Source of the DNA: Mycobacteroides sp. LB1
GTDB taxonomy: Bacteria > Actinomycetota > Actinomycetes > Mycobacteriales > Mycobacteriaceae
DNA: 64,000 bases
Direction of reading: 5' to 3'
Assembly (NCBI RefSeq): GCF_013449725.1
Contig: NZ_JACCFF010000003.1
Coordinates: 124,001 to 188,000, forward strand
Shown here: positions 9,031 through 20,200 of the stretch, piece after piece
How positions within the stretch are numbered: the first letter of the stretch is position 1
Layout: each line of letters opens with the position of its first letter
Notes under the pieces: generated by a model
The model's input: the letters and a program-made list of their open reading frames with translations, nothing else
What the model was told of the DNA's origin: nothing
Databases searched by the model: none
Position numbers and translations under genes: made by a program

Positions 9031-12000
9031 CTACGGCTTGATGCGGATCTTGTTCGGCGTCCACAATCCGCTGTGCACCGCTGATCCGTATTCGATCTCC
9101 GCCGGCTGGGCATCGGCGATGGTGTCGAACTTGCGCAGCGAGCCCCAGTCCCTGCCCCAGTCTTTCGACAGGTAGGTCGGCATCACGTGCGCCCGCAGCA
9201 GCAGATCGGTGACACCGAGTAGGCCACCGTTCTCGCCGTCCTGCCAGGTATCGGTGTCCTTGCGCTTCTGGTCGTAGTCCGGGGTGATCCGGAACTCGGG
9301 AATCTCGGTAATCCCGTTCCGGTGCAGCATCGGCTGCTGGCACGGGAAGACAAGTCCCACCGTCCAGTCCAGGAGCACAGGCTTTGTCCGACCCACGTAC
9401 TCCTCCAACGACTTCAGCTCGGGTAGCCGAGGCGGGGCGAAGGCCAACCAGTCGCCCGGGGTCAGCGATCCGTCGACCGCCACGATGCGCACGGCGGTGG
9501 CGGTGTCGGGGATATCCGAACGGGCGAAGCGCAGATTGCGCCACGACGGTGCGGGTCCCAGGTCATAGGGCGTGAGGCGGCCGGCCGGTGTGAACGCACC
9601 GCCGGACCCAGGTGTGCCGTACTCCAATTGCAATGTCTGGCCGGATAAATCGCCCTTGACGTTCTTGGCGGCGATCGTTCCGGCCGCCGTCACCACGACG
9701 AGCGGATGGGCGGTATCGCGTGCCGGCAGCTGGTACCAGTCAGAGGTCACCTTCGCCTGTTGTTGTGGGCCCACTCGATAGGAGCCCACAATCGGTACCC
9801 GGGCCGGATCCAGCCCGTACGGCAGTCGCACCGTGGAGCCGTTGACGCCCGGTGTCGTGTTGCGATCCTTGGAATCCCAGTCGTAGTCGGTACCGGGCCG
9901 TGAGTCGGTCATTCGGATGGCTTCGGCGACGATCTTGTCGGGGACGCCGTCGGGAGTGAACCCGACCGGGTTCGTACCACCCAGCGGTCCCAGCGGCCCG
10001 GCCGGGCCGGGTACCGGCGCCAGCGCACCGGCATTCGGGTCCGGTTCTACCAACACGTCATCGGCCAGCCCACAGCCGCCTGCCAGTTCGCGGATATTGG
10101 CCCAGCCGTTGGAGTATGTCGGATACTGCCGAACTACTCCGATCGCCAACGAGCCAATGAACGTCAGCACCATGAACCCGGCGGCCCAGGCCACCGGGGC
10201 AGAGGTGATGGACCTCGTCACGCGATTTTCGGTGCGCCCGGGCGAGAAGTGCAGCCAGGCGGCATAGGCCACCGCGAGTGCGAAGAGCGCGAAGAATATT
10301 GTGCTGACACTTATTCCGGCGACCTTGGGCATGCTGCTGTTGAACGGGATTCCGAAACTTGAGACGTACCACCAACCGGCCGCACTGGCCCAGCTCAATG
10401 CCAGCACGAAGAGCACCGCGGCCACGACCGCCATTCGGTTGCGACTCCAACGCAACACTTGTGGCGATACCAGCACCGTGGCCAAGGCTGCCACGGCCGC
10501 ACCCAGCGCGGCGAACAGCCCGAAGTGGTGCACCCACTTCGTCGGCGCGAACATCAGGAAGAAGATGGTGCCGAAGACGACGCCCAGCACCCGCCAGGCG
10601 GGCCCGCGTGCGACTCCGGGAACACGCTTGCGGCGCAACAGAATGAACATCGCGATGAACAGGCACAGCAGGATCAGCAGGAACCCGAACCGTCGGGATA
10701 CCGAACCGTCCACGGTCGGCAGGAACAGGTAGTAGTACCGCAGGTTATCGGTGTACCAGGCCTGTGCCGGGCCGATGGCCGTGCGAATTCTGGTGGCTTC
10801 CAAGACCGTTGCCAGGGTTTGGTCGGAGAACACCACGGGCAGGATGACCGTTCCGGCGGCCAGCATGGGCGCCACCACCGGCCAGGTGCCCACCTGGCGA
10901 TGCTTCTTTACGATGATCCGCAGGATGGGCCGGCCACCGGCGAGCAGCGCTGCCACGGCGATCAGTCCCGTCGGCTGTATGCCAAGGGTGAAGGCCGCGG
11001 TGATTGTGGCCAGCGCGGCCGGGGTCAGCCGTCTGGAGGTGATGGCCCGCTCGACGAGCACCCAGGTGATCAGCGATCCCACGGCAATCTGGCCTTCGGG
11101 GCGCAGACCGTTGTTGAACGGGAACCACGACGCCAGCAGCACGAAGCCGGCGGCCCACGCCGCGGGTTGGCTGCGCGCGACGGCAGGACCCAAGCGGGGC
11201 AACACTTCCCGGCTGATCAGCAGCCAGCAGACCAGTGAGGCGATGAGGTCGGGCAGCCGGATCCACAGGCTGATATCACTGACCTTCGTCATGATGGCCA
11301 GCAGGTTGTAGTACCAGCCGAACGGGTCCTCGGGGCTACCGAACCAGCGGAAGTAGTTGGCCATGTACCCCGCATGCTCGGCGGTACGGGCCATGCCCAT
11401 CTGGTAGCCGTCGTCCGATGACCCCGCCCCGATGACGTACCAGACCACCAGGCTGCCCATGATGACGGTATCGGTGAGATCGAACCGTCGCCAGCGGGTG
11501 GGGATGATCCGTTGCATGCGATGGCCGTCGGTCTGGTCGATCCGCCACAGCGCCAGCAGCGCGATGATGGTGGAGATGACTGCGCCCACCATCGCAATGA
11601 GTTTGAGAAACGTTGGGCTAGAAGAAAATCGGGTGTCGATATGTGCGGTGAGGCTCAGCCCCGCGGGGGCGGGACCGTTGAGCTGGGTGAAGACGCCGAC
11701 GATCTGTGGACGCAGGTTGGGATCGGGGAACCCGCTGGTGAGCTCCTTGCCGGTTTTTTCATCCGCGTCTCCCCGAAGACCTTCGAACGTTGCGAATGTG
11801 CCCTTGTCCGTGGACGTGATGACGATCTGTCGGCAGTCCGGTGAGGCCACCTTGGTGCGCGGAACGCTGGCGATCACGACATTGCGGTCGGTGATGTCGA
11901 CGCGTTCCTTGGACACCTTGACGAACAGGCCCTGCAGCGCAGCCTCTTTGCCTTCGGGAGGCGCGGTACCCAAGATCACCGCGCCGTTCGCGGGCGCGGA

Positions 12001-12246
12001 GCGGACCATGTCGCACGGCACCGTCACCGTGACATCCATGGGTGTCTGGGCAATCAGTGGCGCGGTGACGCTGTTCAGCTGACCCTGCTGCGGCCAGTTG
12101 AGGGTCGCGGTGGACACCTTGACCGGTAGCAGTGGGATGGAGATGCAGAGCACGAACCCGAGCAGACCGAAAACGGTTGCCGTCCATCGTGCGATATTCA
12201 GCTTGCGGGCCTCAGGGGAGACGTCTGTCACGGATTTCTCTGTCAT
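9031..12246 (-). CDS. embB: EmbB arabinosyltransferase (ethambutol target)
   Basis: This 1071-residue GT-C arabinosyltransferase uses decaprenyl-phosphoryl-arabinose to build the arabinan of arabinogalactan at the outer face of the membrane, acting with EmbA. It has an N-terminal TM helix, an extracytoplasmic domain, a multi-TM core (about 210-700) and a large C-terminal periplasmic carbohydrate-binding domain. The DDGY motif of the first periplasmic loop is followed by Gln282-Met283-Gly-Met285. M. tuberculosis has Ile-Leu-Gly-Met there, and the Gln-Met pair is the signature reported in naturally ethambutol-tolerant species. Its ATG overlaps the embA stop (ATGA), so the two are translationally coupled. 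EmbB is chosen over EmbC by the order embA-embB and by SDDGY...GMAR. Confidence 0.95.
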   Translation of the reverse strand: MTEKSVTDVSPEARKLNIARWTATVFGLLGFVLCISIPLLPVKVSTATLNWPQQGQLNSVTAPLIAQTPMDVTVTVPCDMVRSAPANGAVILGTAPPEGKEAALQGLFVKVSKERVDITDRNVVIASVPRTKVASPDCRQIVITSTDKGTFATFEGLRGDADEKTGKELTSGFPDPNLRPQIVGVFTQLNGPAPAGLSLTAHIDTRFSSSPTFLKLIAMVGAVISTIIALLALWRIDQTDGHRMQRIIPTRWRRFDLTDTVIMGSLVVWYVIGAGSSDDGYQMGMARTAEHAGYMANYFRWFGSPEDPFGWYYNLLAIMTKVSDISLWIRLPDLIASLVCWLLISREVLPRLGPAVARSQPAAWAAGFVLLASWFPFNNGLRPEGQIAVGSLITWVLVERAITSRRLTPAALATITAAFTLGIQPTGLIAVAALLAGGRPILRIIVKKHRQVGTWPVVAPMLAAGTVILPVVFSDQTLATVLEATRIRTAIGPAQAWYTDNLRYYYLFLPTVDGSVSRRFGFLLILLCLFIAMFILLRRKRVPGVARGPAWRVLGVVFGTIFFLMFAPTKWVHHFGLFAALGAAVAALATVLVSPQVLRWSRNRMAVVAAVLFVLALSWASAAGWWYVSSFGIPFNSSMPKVAGISVSTIFFALFALAVAYAAWLHFSPGRTENRVTRSITSAPVAWAAGFMVLTFIGSLAIGVVRQYPTYSNGWANIRELAGGCGLADDVLVEPDPNAGALAPVPGPAGPLGPLGGTNPVGFTPDGVPDKIVAEAIRMTDSRPGTDYDWDSKDRNTTPGVNGSTVRLPYGLDPARVPIVGSYRVGPQQQAKVTSDWYQLPARDTAHPLVVVTAAGTIAAKNVKGDLSGQTLQLEYGTPGSGGAFTPAGRLTPYDLGPAPSWRNLRFARSDIPDTATAVRIVAVDGSLTPGDWLAFAPPRLPELKSLEEYVGRTKPVLLDWTVGLVFPCQQPMLHRNGITEIPEFRITPDYDQKRKDTDTWQDGENGGLLGVTDLLLRAHVMPTYLSKDWGRDWGSLRKFDTIADAQPAEIEYGSAVHSGLWTPNKIRIKP

Positions 12247-15200
12247 GGCAGGGCTCGAATCGGTCCTTGACGGGTCCAGCCGTTCACGACGACGGTGCCC
12301 TCGGTGAGTTGGGCGTTGGGTGCTAGATCAGGCCCGAGGACGGGCACGTATTTCTCGATCGAACCCCAGTCGCGGTACCAGTCGTTACGCAGATAGGTAG
12401 GGACCGACGAGGTTCGCAGCAGCGCGGTCGTGAACATGAACGGCCCGCCGTCCTCGGCCGACATCCACATGTTCGACGATGTCGCAACCTGCTTGTGCTC
12501 GGGCAGTATCCGGAACTTGGGCAGCTCGGCCACTCCCAGGCGCTCGCCGAACGGCCGCTGGCACGGGAAGTTCTGTGCCACAGCCATGTCCAGCAGTACC
12601 GGGGTGTCGGAGCCCAACAGATCCTGGGTGGTCTTGAGGGTGGGGACACGAGGTGGGGTGAATGCGAGCCACTGGTCGCTGGAGAGGTTGGGGTCATCGG
12701 CGACGATCCGGACCACGTTGGCCGGCGGAGCGGTCTTCATGGGGAATCGCAGATTGCGCCAGACCTTTTGGGGCCCGATGTCGATGGGCAGATCCTGGCG
12801 AACAGCCTTGACCGCACCATCGGGACCCATGGTGCCCCACTCCAGCTTGAGCGGCTGACCATAGTTGATCTCGGGGTTGAAGGTGCCGTCCTGCTGGAAT
12901 GACCAGATCGCACCGGCAGCCGAGATGACCACCAAAGGCCGATCCGGACTGGGGGGCGGGAGCTGGTACCAGGACGACTTGAGGTGCGCGGCAATCGAGT
13001 TCTCGCCGTAGCTGCCCATCACCGGGGTGCGAGCCGGATCGAGGCCAAACGGCAACAGCGCGCTGGAGCCGTTGATTCCGGTAGGGCCGATACCGCCGGT
13101 GGTACCGGCCGCGTCGCTCACCTCCATGATCGGCGCGTTCGGTGAGGCATCGGAGTTCACCAGGCCCGGCTTGCCGATGACGGGCAGCGACGTCATGCCG
13201 GTATCCACGCCATCGGGGATGAAGCCGACGGGATCCATGCCGCCGAGTGGGCCGTACTTGCCTGCCGCTTGTCCCGGAACCGGTTGCAGTAGACCGTCAT
13301 TAGCATCTGCTTCGACTAGCACGTCGCGGGCCATGGCACACGGATCGCTACCAGTCAGTGCCAATAGGTTGGCCTTGCCGGTGGTGTAGGTGTCGCTGCG
13401 CGCGTAGACACCCTTGGCCATGGACAAGACCTCGAGGATCACCATGATCGCGGCGACGATCATCAGTGGGGTGGAGGCGAGGAGCCGGTTGCGGCGATTG
13501 TTCTCGACCTCGGTGTGCCCGGTGTAGTCCAGGCGGAAGTGCTGCCATGCGGCGAGCAGTGCAGTGACGATCGACAAGGCCAGGAACATAGTGGTGACCG
13601 GGTGTCCGGCGATAACCGGCTGTTTGTCGAACCACGGCACGCCGTAATTGCCGACGTAGAACCAGCCGTTGATACCGGAGGTCGCCCACGCCAGGATGAA
13701 CAGCAGCGCCGTCACGTACAGCGTGAGATTGCGTCGAGAATGCAGTCCCACCCGGGCGAAGGTGAAGGCCGCGACAGCGCCGAGGGCGCCGGCCAGTCCG
13801 GCGAAGATGCCGAACTGGATGGCCCACTTGGTGGGGGTGAAGGTGAGCAGCAGCAGCCCGATCGCGGTGCTACCGATGAGGCGCCATACCGGCCCGCTGG
13901 CCAGGCCGGGCAGCATGCCACGGCGTAGCAGGACCGCCAGTGTGCCGAAAAGGCAGAGCAGCAGGATCAATACCGCGATGCGTCGTGTCAGCGACCCGTC
14001 GACGTTGGATTCGACGGTCAGGAAGTAGTAGCGCAGGAACTCCTGGTACCACGCGATCGTCGGGCCGACGACGTACTTGATGCGGGCGGATTCGGCGACG
14101 GTGGCCAGGGTCTGGTCCCGGAACGTGAAGGCCAGCACGCCCGCGACCGATGCCGCCAGCACCGCGATCGGGGTGAACCGTCCGTATCGCAGGCGCCGCG
14201 CGGCGACGACTTGGGCGATGGCGCGTCCACCCGCGAGCAGTGGCCCGAGCGCGATGAGCCCCTGGGGGGCGACGGTCGCGGTGAGGAGCGCGGCGACGAT
14301 CGCCAGTGCGGCGGGGGATAGGCGGCGGGTCGCGATAGAGCGCTCCACCAGAATCCAGGCGATCACGGTGCCGAACACGATGATCGGTTCGGGCCGTAAG
14401 CCGTTGTTGAAGGGGAGCCAGGCGGCGAGGAAGACCAGTGCTGCGGTCCACACGGCGGTCCGGCTCGCGGCGAGCTGCCCACCGAGCCCGGGCAGCATCT
14501 TCTTGCGCAGGATGTACCAGGTGCCGATGCCTGCCAGGGTTGCGGGCACCCGCATCCAGACGCCGACCGTGCTCACCTGCGTGAGCCAGTTCAAAAGGGT
14601 TGCGTACCAATCGAATGGGGACGCGGTAGCGCCGAAGTAGCGGTAGTACTCGGTGACGTAACCGGCCTGGTCCGCCACTCTGGCCTCGGTGAGGATGTTG
14701 CCGTCGTCGGAGGTGATGGCGCCGATGACATGCCAAAGAAGCAGTGTGCCAATGACTCCGATATCGGCGACCCCAGTAGTCAGCAGGGTCGCGCGGTCGG
14801 GCAGACGGAATGAAAGCCGAGCGGGCCGACGTCCGCCGCGCTCCAGCGTGGCCAGCGCTCCGATCGCGACCGCCACCGCGGCGATACCGAGCAGCATGGC
14901 CGCCAGCTTCAGTGCGGTCGGGCTGGTGATGAACCGGGTGTCGATCACCACGTGGGCGGTCGGTCCGCCCGCTGCGGGGACCTTGAGGTCGGTGAACAGG
15001 CCGGTCACCTGAGGCTTGTTCTCGATGGACAGGGTCCCGGTGGCATTGGGGAGTCCGGCGAAGTTCGCGCCCACGCCGGTGGCGTTGGCCCAGATGTCCA
15101 ACGTGGTGCAGCCGCCGGACTCCACTGCCTTGCGCGGGGCGACAGTCGCGACGTTATCGCGGAAGGCGACTACCACCAGGTCCGATGTCGCGCGGACGAA

Positions 15201-15539
15201 CAATGCGTGCCTGCTCGCCTCGAACCCACCGTCGGGGCTGGTGGAAAGCACGACGCCACCGTTGGCGGGCAGTGTCGCGATGGCGGTGCATGGAATGTGC
15301 GCCTCGAAGGACAGCGGCGCGCCCGACACCAACGGTGCGGTGATGCCGGTGATGTTCCCATCGGCCGTGGCGCCCTGTGGCCAGGTGATCTCGGCGGTGG
15401 ATTGACGGACCGGCAGCAGTGGGACGAGCACGCACAGCAGCACACCGATGGTGGCCGCGGCCAATGAGATCAGACGTGCCCGCTGGGCTGCACCTGCTGT
15501 CCCGCTTCTCGACGATAGGGATTCAGACGGCAATGGCAC
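12243..15539 (-). CDS. embA: EmbA arabinosyltransferase
   Basis: EmbA partners EmbB in arabinogalactan arabinan synthesis. The layout is that of the Emb family: N-terminal TM, lectin-like extracytoplasmic domain, GT-C TM core with [16 protein letters not shown] (the EmbA version of the DDGY loop), and a C-terminal carbohydrate-binding domain. The open frame extends to 15728, inside the divergent ATPase gene, which is implausible. GTG 15539 is chosen: it gives 1098 residues, close to the family norm, and TACCAT sits 7 nt upstream (15547-15552, minus strand), suggesting a leaderless start. GTG 15572 is an alternative. Unlike M. tuberculosis, embA is not directly behind embC, so it needs this separate promoter. 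Confidence 0.92.
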   Translation of the reverse strand: MPLPSESLSSRSGTAGAAQRARLISLAAATIGVLLCVLVPLLPVRQSTAEITWPQGATADGNITGITAPLVSGAPLSFEAHIPCTAIATLPANGGVVLSTSPDGGFEASRHALFVRATSDLVVVAFRDNVATVAPRKAVESGGCTTLDIWANATGVGANFAGLPNATGTLSIENKPQVTGLFTDLKVPAAGGPTAHVVIDTRFITSPTALKLAAMLLGIAAVAVAIGALATLERGGRRPARLSFRLPDRATLLTTGVADIGVIGTLLLWHVIGAITSDDGNILTEARVADQAGYVTEYYRYFGATASPFDWYATLLNWLTQVSTVGVWMRVPATLAGIGTWYILRKKMLPGLGGQLAASRTAVWTAALVFLAAWLPFNNGLRPEPIIVFGTVIAWILVERSIATRRLSPAALAIVAALLTATVAPQGLIALGPLLAGGRAIAQVVAARRLRYGRFTPIAVLAASVAGVLAFTFRDQTLATVAESARIKYVVGPTIAWYQEFLRYYFLTVESNVDGSLTRRIAVLILLLCLFGTLAVLLRRGMLPGLASGPVWRLIGSTAIGLLLLTFTPTKWAIQFGIFAGLAGALGAVAAFTFARVGLHSRRNLTLYVTALLFILAWATSGINGWFYVGNYGVPWFDKQPVIAGHPVTTMFLALSIVTALLAAWQHFRLDYTGHTEVENNRRNRLLASTPLMIVAAIMVILEVLSMAKGVYARSDTYTTGKANLLALTGSDPCAMARDVLVEADANDGLLQPVPGQAAGKYGPLGGMDPVGFIPDGVDTGMTSLPVIGKPGLVNSDASPNAPIMEVSDAAGTTGGIGPTGINGSSALLPFGLDPARTPVMGSYGENSIAAHLKSSWYQLPPPSPDRPLVVISAAGAIWSFQQDGTFNPEINYGQPLKLEWGTMGPDGAVKAVRQDLPIDIGPQKVWRNLRFPMKTAPPANVVRIVADDPNLSSDQWLAFTPPRVPTLKTTQDLLGSDTPVLLDMAVAQNFPCQRPFGERLGVAELPKFRILPEHKQVATSSNMWMSAEDGGPFMFTTALLRTSSVPTYLRNDWYRDWGSIEKYVPVLGPDLAPNAQLTEGTVVVNGWTRQGPIRALP

Positions 15540-15546
15540 GAGGGCG

Positions 15547-15552
15547 ATGGTA
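15547..15552 (-). promoter_or_regulatory. Putative -10 box of embAB
   Basis: On the minus strand TACCAT (TANNNT pattern) lies 7 nt before GTG 15539, the spacing expected for a leaderless mycobacterial transcript. It would drive embA-embB, which are cut off from embC by an inserted gene. Confidence 0.5.
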
Positions 15553-15617
15553 TGTGACGAAGCTTCAGGCACCTGAATGCAGCGCGGCCGATTGGCCGGA
15601 TTGAGACATCGCAACCC

Positions 15618-15707
15618 GATACCAATCGATACATCAGCGAAAGTATCGAAAAGTATCCGGGATGTCGTACCCGCCTGATACCTATTGATACAGCCCCATG
15701 AAGTATC
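15618..15707. repeat. Array of seven GATAC/GTATC boxes (candidate operator cluster)
   Basis: GATAC occurs at 15618 and 15628, GTATC at 15643 and 15653, GATAC at 15677 and 15687, and GTATC at 15703. Each pair is spaced exactly 10 bp start to start, one helical turn. The three pairs read GATAC-N5-GATAC, two on the plus strand and one on the minus strand; the two plus-strand pairs share GATACC-A/T-AT-C/T-GATAC. The array fills the gap between the divergent embA and ATPase genes and ends 15 bp before the ATPase ATG. This looks like a multi-site binding region for one regulator; no known mycobacterial consensus was recognised. Confidence 0.7.
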
Positions 15708-15722
15708 AAGTGAGGATTCGGT

Positions 15723-16907
15723 ATGCAACCCAGCCCGTACACACCCGGCCAGGTGGCACGTGAGGTGGTTGGTCGCGCCGAACAGCTTGCCGAGATCGGC
15801 GAGCGACTGATGTACATGGCCGAGCTCGGCCGGCTGATCGGGCGCATCCGTGTCGACACCGGCCCGCGCGGTGTGGGAAAGACCTCACTGTTGCGTGAGG
15901 TCCAGCGTGATGCCGAGGCTCGCGGGGTGGCGACGGTGTGGGTCACCGCCGGGGGCGACGAGCCGCTCGCGCAGGCCATCGCGACCCAGATCCGTGCGCG
16001 CGTCGCAGGGTGGAAGAAGAAGTCACGCGGCCGACTGCTGCGCGCCATTGATCAGGTGAGCATCACCGCGGGCGTGCCCGGTGTGGCCCAGGTCGGCGCG
16101 ACTGTCAAACCGGCATTGGGCACGGCTGGGTCTGAGGGGTCAGCGGGGTCATTGTCAGAGCCGTCGTTCAAGGAACTGATCATCGAGACCGCCAACGCGG
16201 CGCGCGAGGAGGGACACCGCGGTCTGGTGCTGCTGATCGACGAAGTCCAGGACGCCGACCGGCAAGGGCTGCGCACCCTGGCCGTCACCTGGCAGGACCT
16301 GCAGGCCGAAGCCGATACCCTGCCCGTCGGGGTCTTTGCAGCGGGTCTGCCACAGACGCCGGAGATCATCAGTGCCGCGGCGACATTCAGTGAGCGGTTC
16401 GCCTACCGCACGCTGCATCGCCTCGGCCCCGACGCGTCTCGGGTGGCGCTCGTCAAACCCGCCGGCGAGATCGGAGTCACCTGGGCGGAGGACGCGCTCG
16501 ATGCCGTCATCGCGCAGACGAACGGGTATCCGCACACCCTGCAGCTGTATGCGGACGCCGCATGGGCGCGCGCCGGCTATCCGGATCCGGGCGGCCAGAT
16601 CCGGAAAGCCGATGTCGAGCACGCGGCCGGCCGGGTCGCCGAAGACATGGACGCTCTCTTTCGTGCGCGCTGGAACAACGCGACTCCGGTGCAGCGAAGA
16701 TTTATGGCCGCGATGGCGCAGTCACTGACCGATCAGCGGTTGGCCGGCCGGTCAGATATCGCCGCCGTCATGGGCCGGGATTCGCGGGCGATCAGTGCCG
16801 CCCGCGCAGGCCTCATCGATAAGGGCTTCATCGCCGTCGCGGGCCATGGGGTCCTGGAGTTCACCATTCCTGGATTCGCGGAATTCGTTCGTGCACAAGA
16901 GGACTGA
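15723..16907 (+). CDS. AAA/STAND-type ATPase with C-terminal winged-helix-like domain
   Basis: The 394-residue protein has Walker [10 protein letters not shown] (about residue 48) and Walker [11 protein letters not shown] (about 172). An arginine/sensor region follows, then a C-terminal segment (about 325-390) that reads like a winged helix ([20 protein letters not shown], then FIAV...LEFTIPGF). This resembles the ORC/Cdc6-like and archaeal-type single ATPases of COG1672. The substrate and role are unknown. The gene sits inside the emb cluster, divergent from embA and convergent with a small ORF behind embC, and is preceded by the GATAC array, which it might bind itself (inference). TGAGGA precedes the ATG. 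Confidence 0.8.
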   Translation: MQPSPYTPGQVAREVVGRAEQLAEIGERLMYMAELGRLIGRIRVDTGPRGVGKTSLLREVQRDAEARGVATVWVTAGGDEPLAQAIATQIRARVAGWKKKSRGRLLRAIDQVSITAGVPGVAQVGATVKPALGTAGSEGSAGSLSEPSFKELIIETANAAREEGHRGLVLLIDEVQDADRQGLRTLAVTWQDLQAEADTLPVGVFAAGLPQTPEIISAAATFSERFAYRTLHRLGPDASRVALVKPAGEIGVTWAEDALDAVIAQTNGYPHTLQLYADAAWARAGYPDPGGQIRKADVEHAAGRVAEDMDALFRARWNNATPVQRRFMAAMAQSLTDQRLAGRSDIAAVMGRDSRAISAARAGLIDKGFIAVAGHGVLEFTIPGFAEFVRAQED

Positions 16908-16917
16908 TTTTGCGAAA

Positions 16918-16943
16918 CGTGCCGAAACCGTAGTCTCGGCACG
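16918..16943. terminator. Hairpin between ATPase gene and convergent small ORF
   Basis: CGTGCCGA (16918-16925) pairs with TCGGCACG (16936-16943): 8 bp perfect with a 10-nt loop, starting 11 nt after the ATPase stop and abutting the stop of the convergent 60-residue ORF. There is no U tract, which is common for mycobacterial terminators. Confidence 0.55.
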
Positions 16944-17126
16944 CTATCCGTTATGAGGTGATTTCTCCCGGATCGCGCCCGAGCGTTCGCATTTCGGATC
17001 GACCTTGACGGGGTGATGGGGGCAGGGCTCGTCGTCATCGGGTTTCCCGTGCGTCGGAAGGGTCGTCACCAGGTACGACACCATGGATACGGTCACCAAG
17101 AATTGCCAAGCGATTTGTCGCAGCAT
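16944..17126 (-). CDS. Small single-span or exported protein downstream of embC
   Basis: The 60-residue product begins with a basic residue and one hydrophobic stretch (about 5-24, IAWQFLVTVSMVSYLVTTL), then a polar acidic tail with KPDDDEPCPHH and two Cys. It could be an exported or single-span membrane peptide. The start is supported by AGGAAGG seven to eight bases before ATG 17126. It lies 128 bp behind the embC stop on the same strand, between embC and the inserted ATPase. No family was recognised. The good ribosome-binding site and hydrophobic N-terminus favour a real gene. Confidence 0.55.
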   Translation of the reverse strand: MLRQIAWQFLVTVSMVSYLVTTLPTHGKPDDDEPCPHHPVKVDPKCERSGAIREKSPHNG

Positions 17127-17254
17127 CGCCGCACCTTCCTCTGGGATCTCTTAATGACAACCCCAATTGAAGTCGGCGAGACTGCTACTGGCTTCCGATA
17201 AGTTGCCAGTTCCTATCGAGAATCAGCCAACGGCCCTGTCTCGGCCGGCGGATG

Positions 17255-20200
17255 TTAACGACTCTTGCGCAGCGGTCCGGGCGTCCAGAGCCCGCTGTGC
17301 ACAGCGGTTCCGAGCTGCAGCTGTGCCTCGGTGGCGTTCTTGTAGTACGGCGTGAACTTCTGCAGCGCACCCCAGTCGCGGAACCAGTCGTTCTTCAGAT
17401 AGGTCGGCACCGGGGTCGCCTTCAGTAGCAGCTCGGTGATACCCAGCGGGCCGCCACCGAGGTAGTCCATCACCGGCGAGTTCGCCTCCGCGCCAAAGCG
17501 GTCGGGGAGAATGCGCCATTTTGGAATCTCGATGACTCCGTTCTTGTGATCGAATGGCCGCTGGCATGGGAAGGCAAGCCCGACGAGCCAATCTAGAAAC
17601 ACTGGTTCGGAGCCCACGACTTCCTGCAGTGAGCGCAGCGACGGAACCCGGGGTGGGGTAACCGCTATCCAGTGTTGTGGCGCCAAGTCCTCGTCGGCGA
17701 CCAGCAGCCGGATTCGGGTGGCGTCCGTCGGGATGGCATCGCGGGACATTCGTACGTTTCGCCAGGCCGGGGCCGGACCAAGGTCGGCAAACGAAATGGC
17801 GCCCTTGACCTTCCCGTCCTCGCCGGCGAACTGCACCTGAAGCTCGTACGGGTCGAACCGGCCTGCGGCCGACAGCACGATCAGCGGCTTAGTAGCGTCC
17901 TTGGGGGGCAGTCGGTACCACGCTGACTGCAACCGAGCCGAACGCTGACTGCCAATCTGATAGCTGCCCATCACCGGTGTGGTCTCGGGTTTGAGGTCGA
18001 AGGGCAGGCGCGCCCGCGATCCGTTGACACCGGCGACCACGGTGGTGCCGCCCTCGGTGCCTTCTTGGCTCCCTGGGGTGTTGCCACCCTTGTCGCGTTC
18101 GACGAAGCTATCGGAGCCCTGTGGGTTGTTCTCCTCATCGGCCGATACATCCGACGGAATTCCGTTGGGATCGAACAGAATGTTGGTATCGGCGGCTAGT
18201 GCCTGCCCGATCGGGGCATCGATTGGCTGCAACATTCCGGCGTTGGGGTCCTCCTCAACCAGTACATCGTTGGCCAACCCGCAGCCGTGTCCACGCAGCG
18301 CGTCGAGGTTGGAACGTCCGACCGACCAGGCGGGATACTGATTGACCATGCCCGCGGTCAGCGAGAAGACCGACCAGATCACAACGATCCAGGTGCCTAC
18401 GGCCAGAGGAGATTCGGCGATGCGGGCCAATACCGGAGGTACGGGCGTGCTGCCCGGGTGATCGCGGCCCGTGAAATGTATCCACGCCGCGATCAACAGG
18501 GCGAGCACCGAGAGCCCGAAGAACACGGTGCTGATGCCGAAATGCCACTGCGGGAAGGAATTTGACCACGGAACCCCGAAATTGGAGACGTACCACCAGC
18601 CGTTCACGCTGGAGAACGACAGCGAGAGGACGAAGAGCACGATCGCGGCGTACAGCGTGCGGTTGCGTGGCGAGCGCATGGCTGCCGCGGTGACCGCCAC
18701 CGCGGCCAGTGCGCCCAGCGAGCCGGCCAGGCCGGCGAACACCCCGAAGTGGTGGGTCCACTTGGTGGGGGTGAACATGATCGCGATGAACGAGATCAGG
18801 GTGATGCCGATGATCCGTCGGCTGGGTCCACTCGCGGTGCCGGGAATTTTGTTCTTGCGCAATGTCATTGCCACGGCTACGCCGAGCGCGGTGATGAGGG
18901 CCAGCACCGGGAACCGCCGGGAGATGGCGCCGTCGGTGGTGGGCAGGAACAGCCGCTCGTAGCGGACGTGCTCGTCGAACCAGTTCAATGACGGGCCGAC
19001 GGCCGACTTGAGCGCATTGGCCTGGATCTCCCCGATGAGGGTCTGATCGCGGAAGATGACGATCAGCGTCACCAGTCCGGCCGCCAGGATCGGTGCGAGC
19101 AATGCGGCGTAGCCGAATCGTTTGGCGCGCTTGGCCACGATGGTGCGCAGCGGCCCGATCGCAACCAGCAGCGCACCGATCGACGCGATACCTGTCGGAC
19201 CGGAGAACAAGGTCAGCGCCCCGATGATGCAGGCCGCGGCTGCGGGCAGCAGCCTGTTGGTGGCGATTGTTCGCTCGACCGAGCACCATGTCAGCAGGAT
19301 GCCGAGGGCGATGATCGGTTCGGGCCGTAGGCCGTTGTTGAACGGCAGCCAGAACGCCAGGAACATCGCGGCCGCCGTCCAGGGCACCACGAGATTGGTG
19401 CGGGCGGCGTGGCCCAGCCGGGGAATCACCTCGCGACTGATGACTGCCCAGCACAGCAGGCCCATGACCAGGGTGGGCAGCCGCATCCAGACGCTGGAGG
19501 TGCTGATATGTGCCCAGATGGTCAGCAGGTCGTAGTACCAGCCGAACGGTGATTCGGGTGTGCCGAACCAGCGGTAATAGTTGGCCATGTAGCCCGAGTG
19601 CTCTGACACGCGGGCCATGGTGAGGATGTAGCCGTCGTCGGAGGTGTTGGCGCCGACGAAATGCCACCACACCAGCACCGCCCCGACGAGCGCGTCCAGC
19701 GGGCGCGGTTTCCACCAGCCCTCGGGCAGGAAGCGCTTGTGCCTGCGCCCGTCTGCCGCATCGAGAGTGTGTAGGGCGACCAGCGAGACGGCGGTCAGCA
19801 GGACACCCAGGATCATCGCGATGAACTTGATGAACGTGGGAGAGCTGCTGTACCGGGTATCGATGGTGGCGGAGAGTTTCAGGCCTTCGGGAGCGGGTCC
19901 GGAAAGGTCGGTGAAGACGCCGACGATCTGCGGTCGGAAGTCATAACCACCGCGTTCCCCGGCGCGGGGCTGCCCGGGTTGGGCATCCTTGGGCCCCTGG
20001 GTGAGGCCGACGAACTTCCCGGTGACCTTGTCTGAGTGTGCGGTTACTTCGAGTCGCTGGCAGTTGGGGCCGGTGACCTCGGAGATCGGCGCCGTCACCA
20101 CCGGCACGTTGCGCACGATCACCACGAGGTCGCCGCCCGTGCGCTGGATCAGCATGCCGCGGTCGACGGCATTGGGTGCCTGCTTGGGCACGGTAGAGAG

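Noticed and set aside
15540..15728. N-terminal extension of embA up to 15728
   Set aside because: It would overlap the divergent ATPase gene and the GATAC array, adds about 63 residues without family match, and a -10 box supports GTG 15539.
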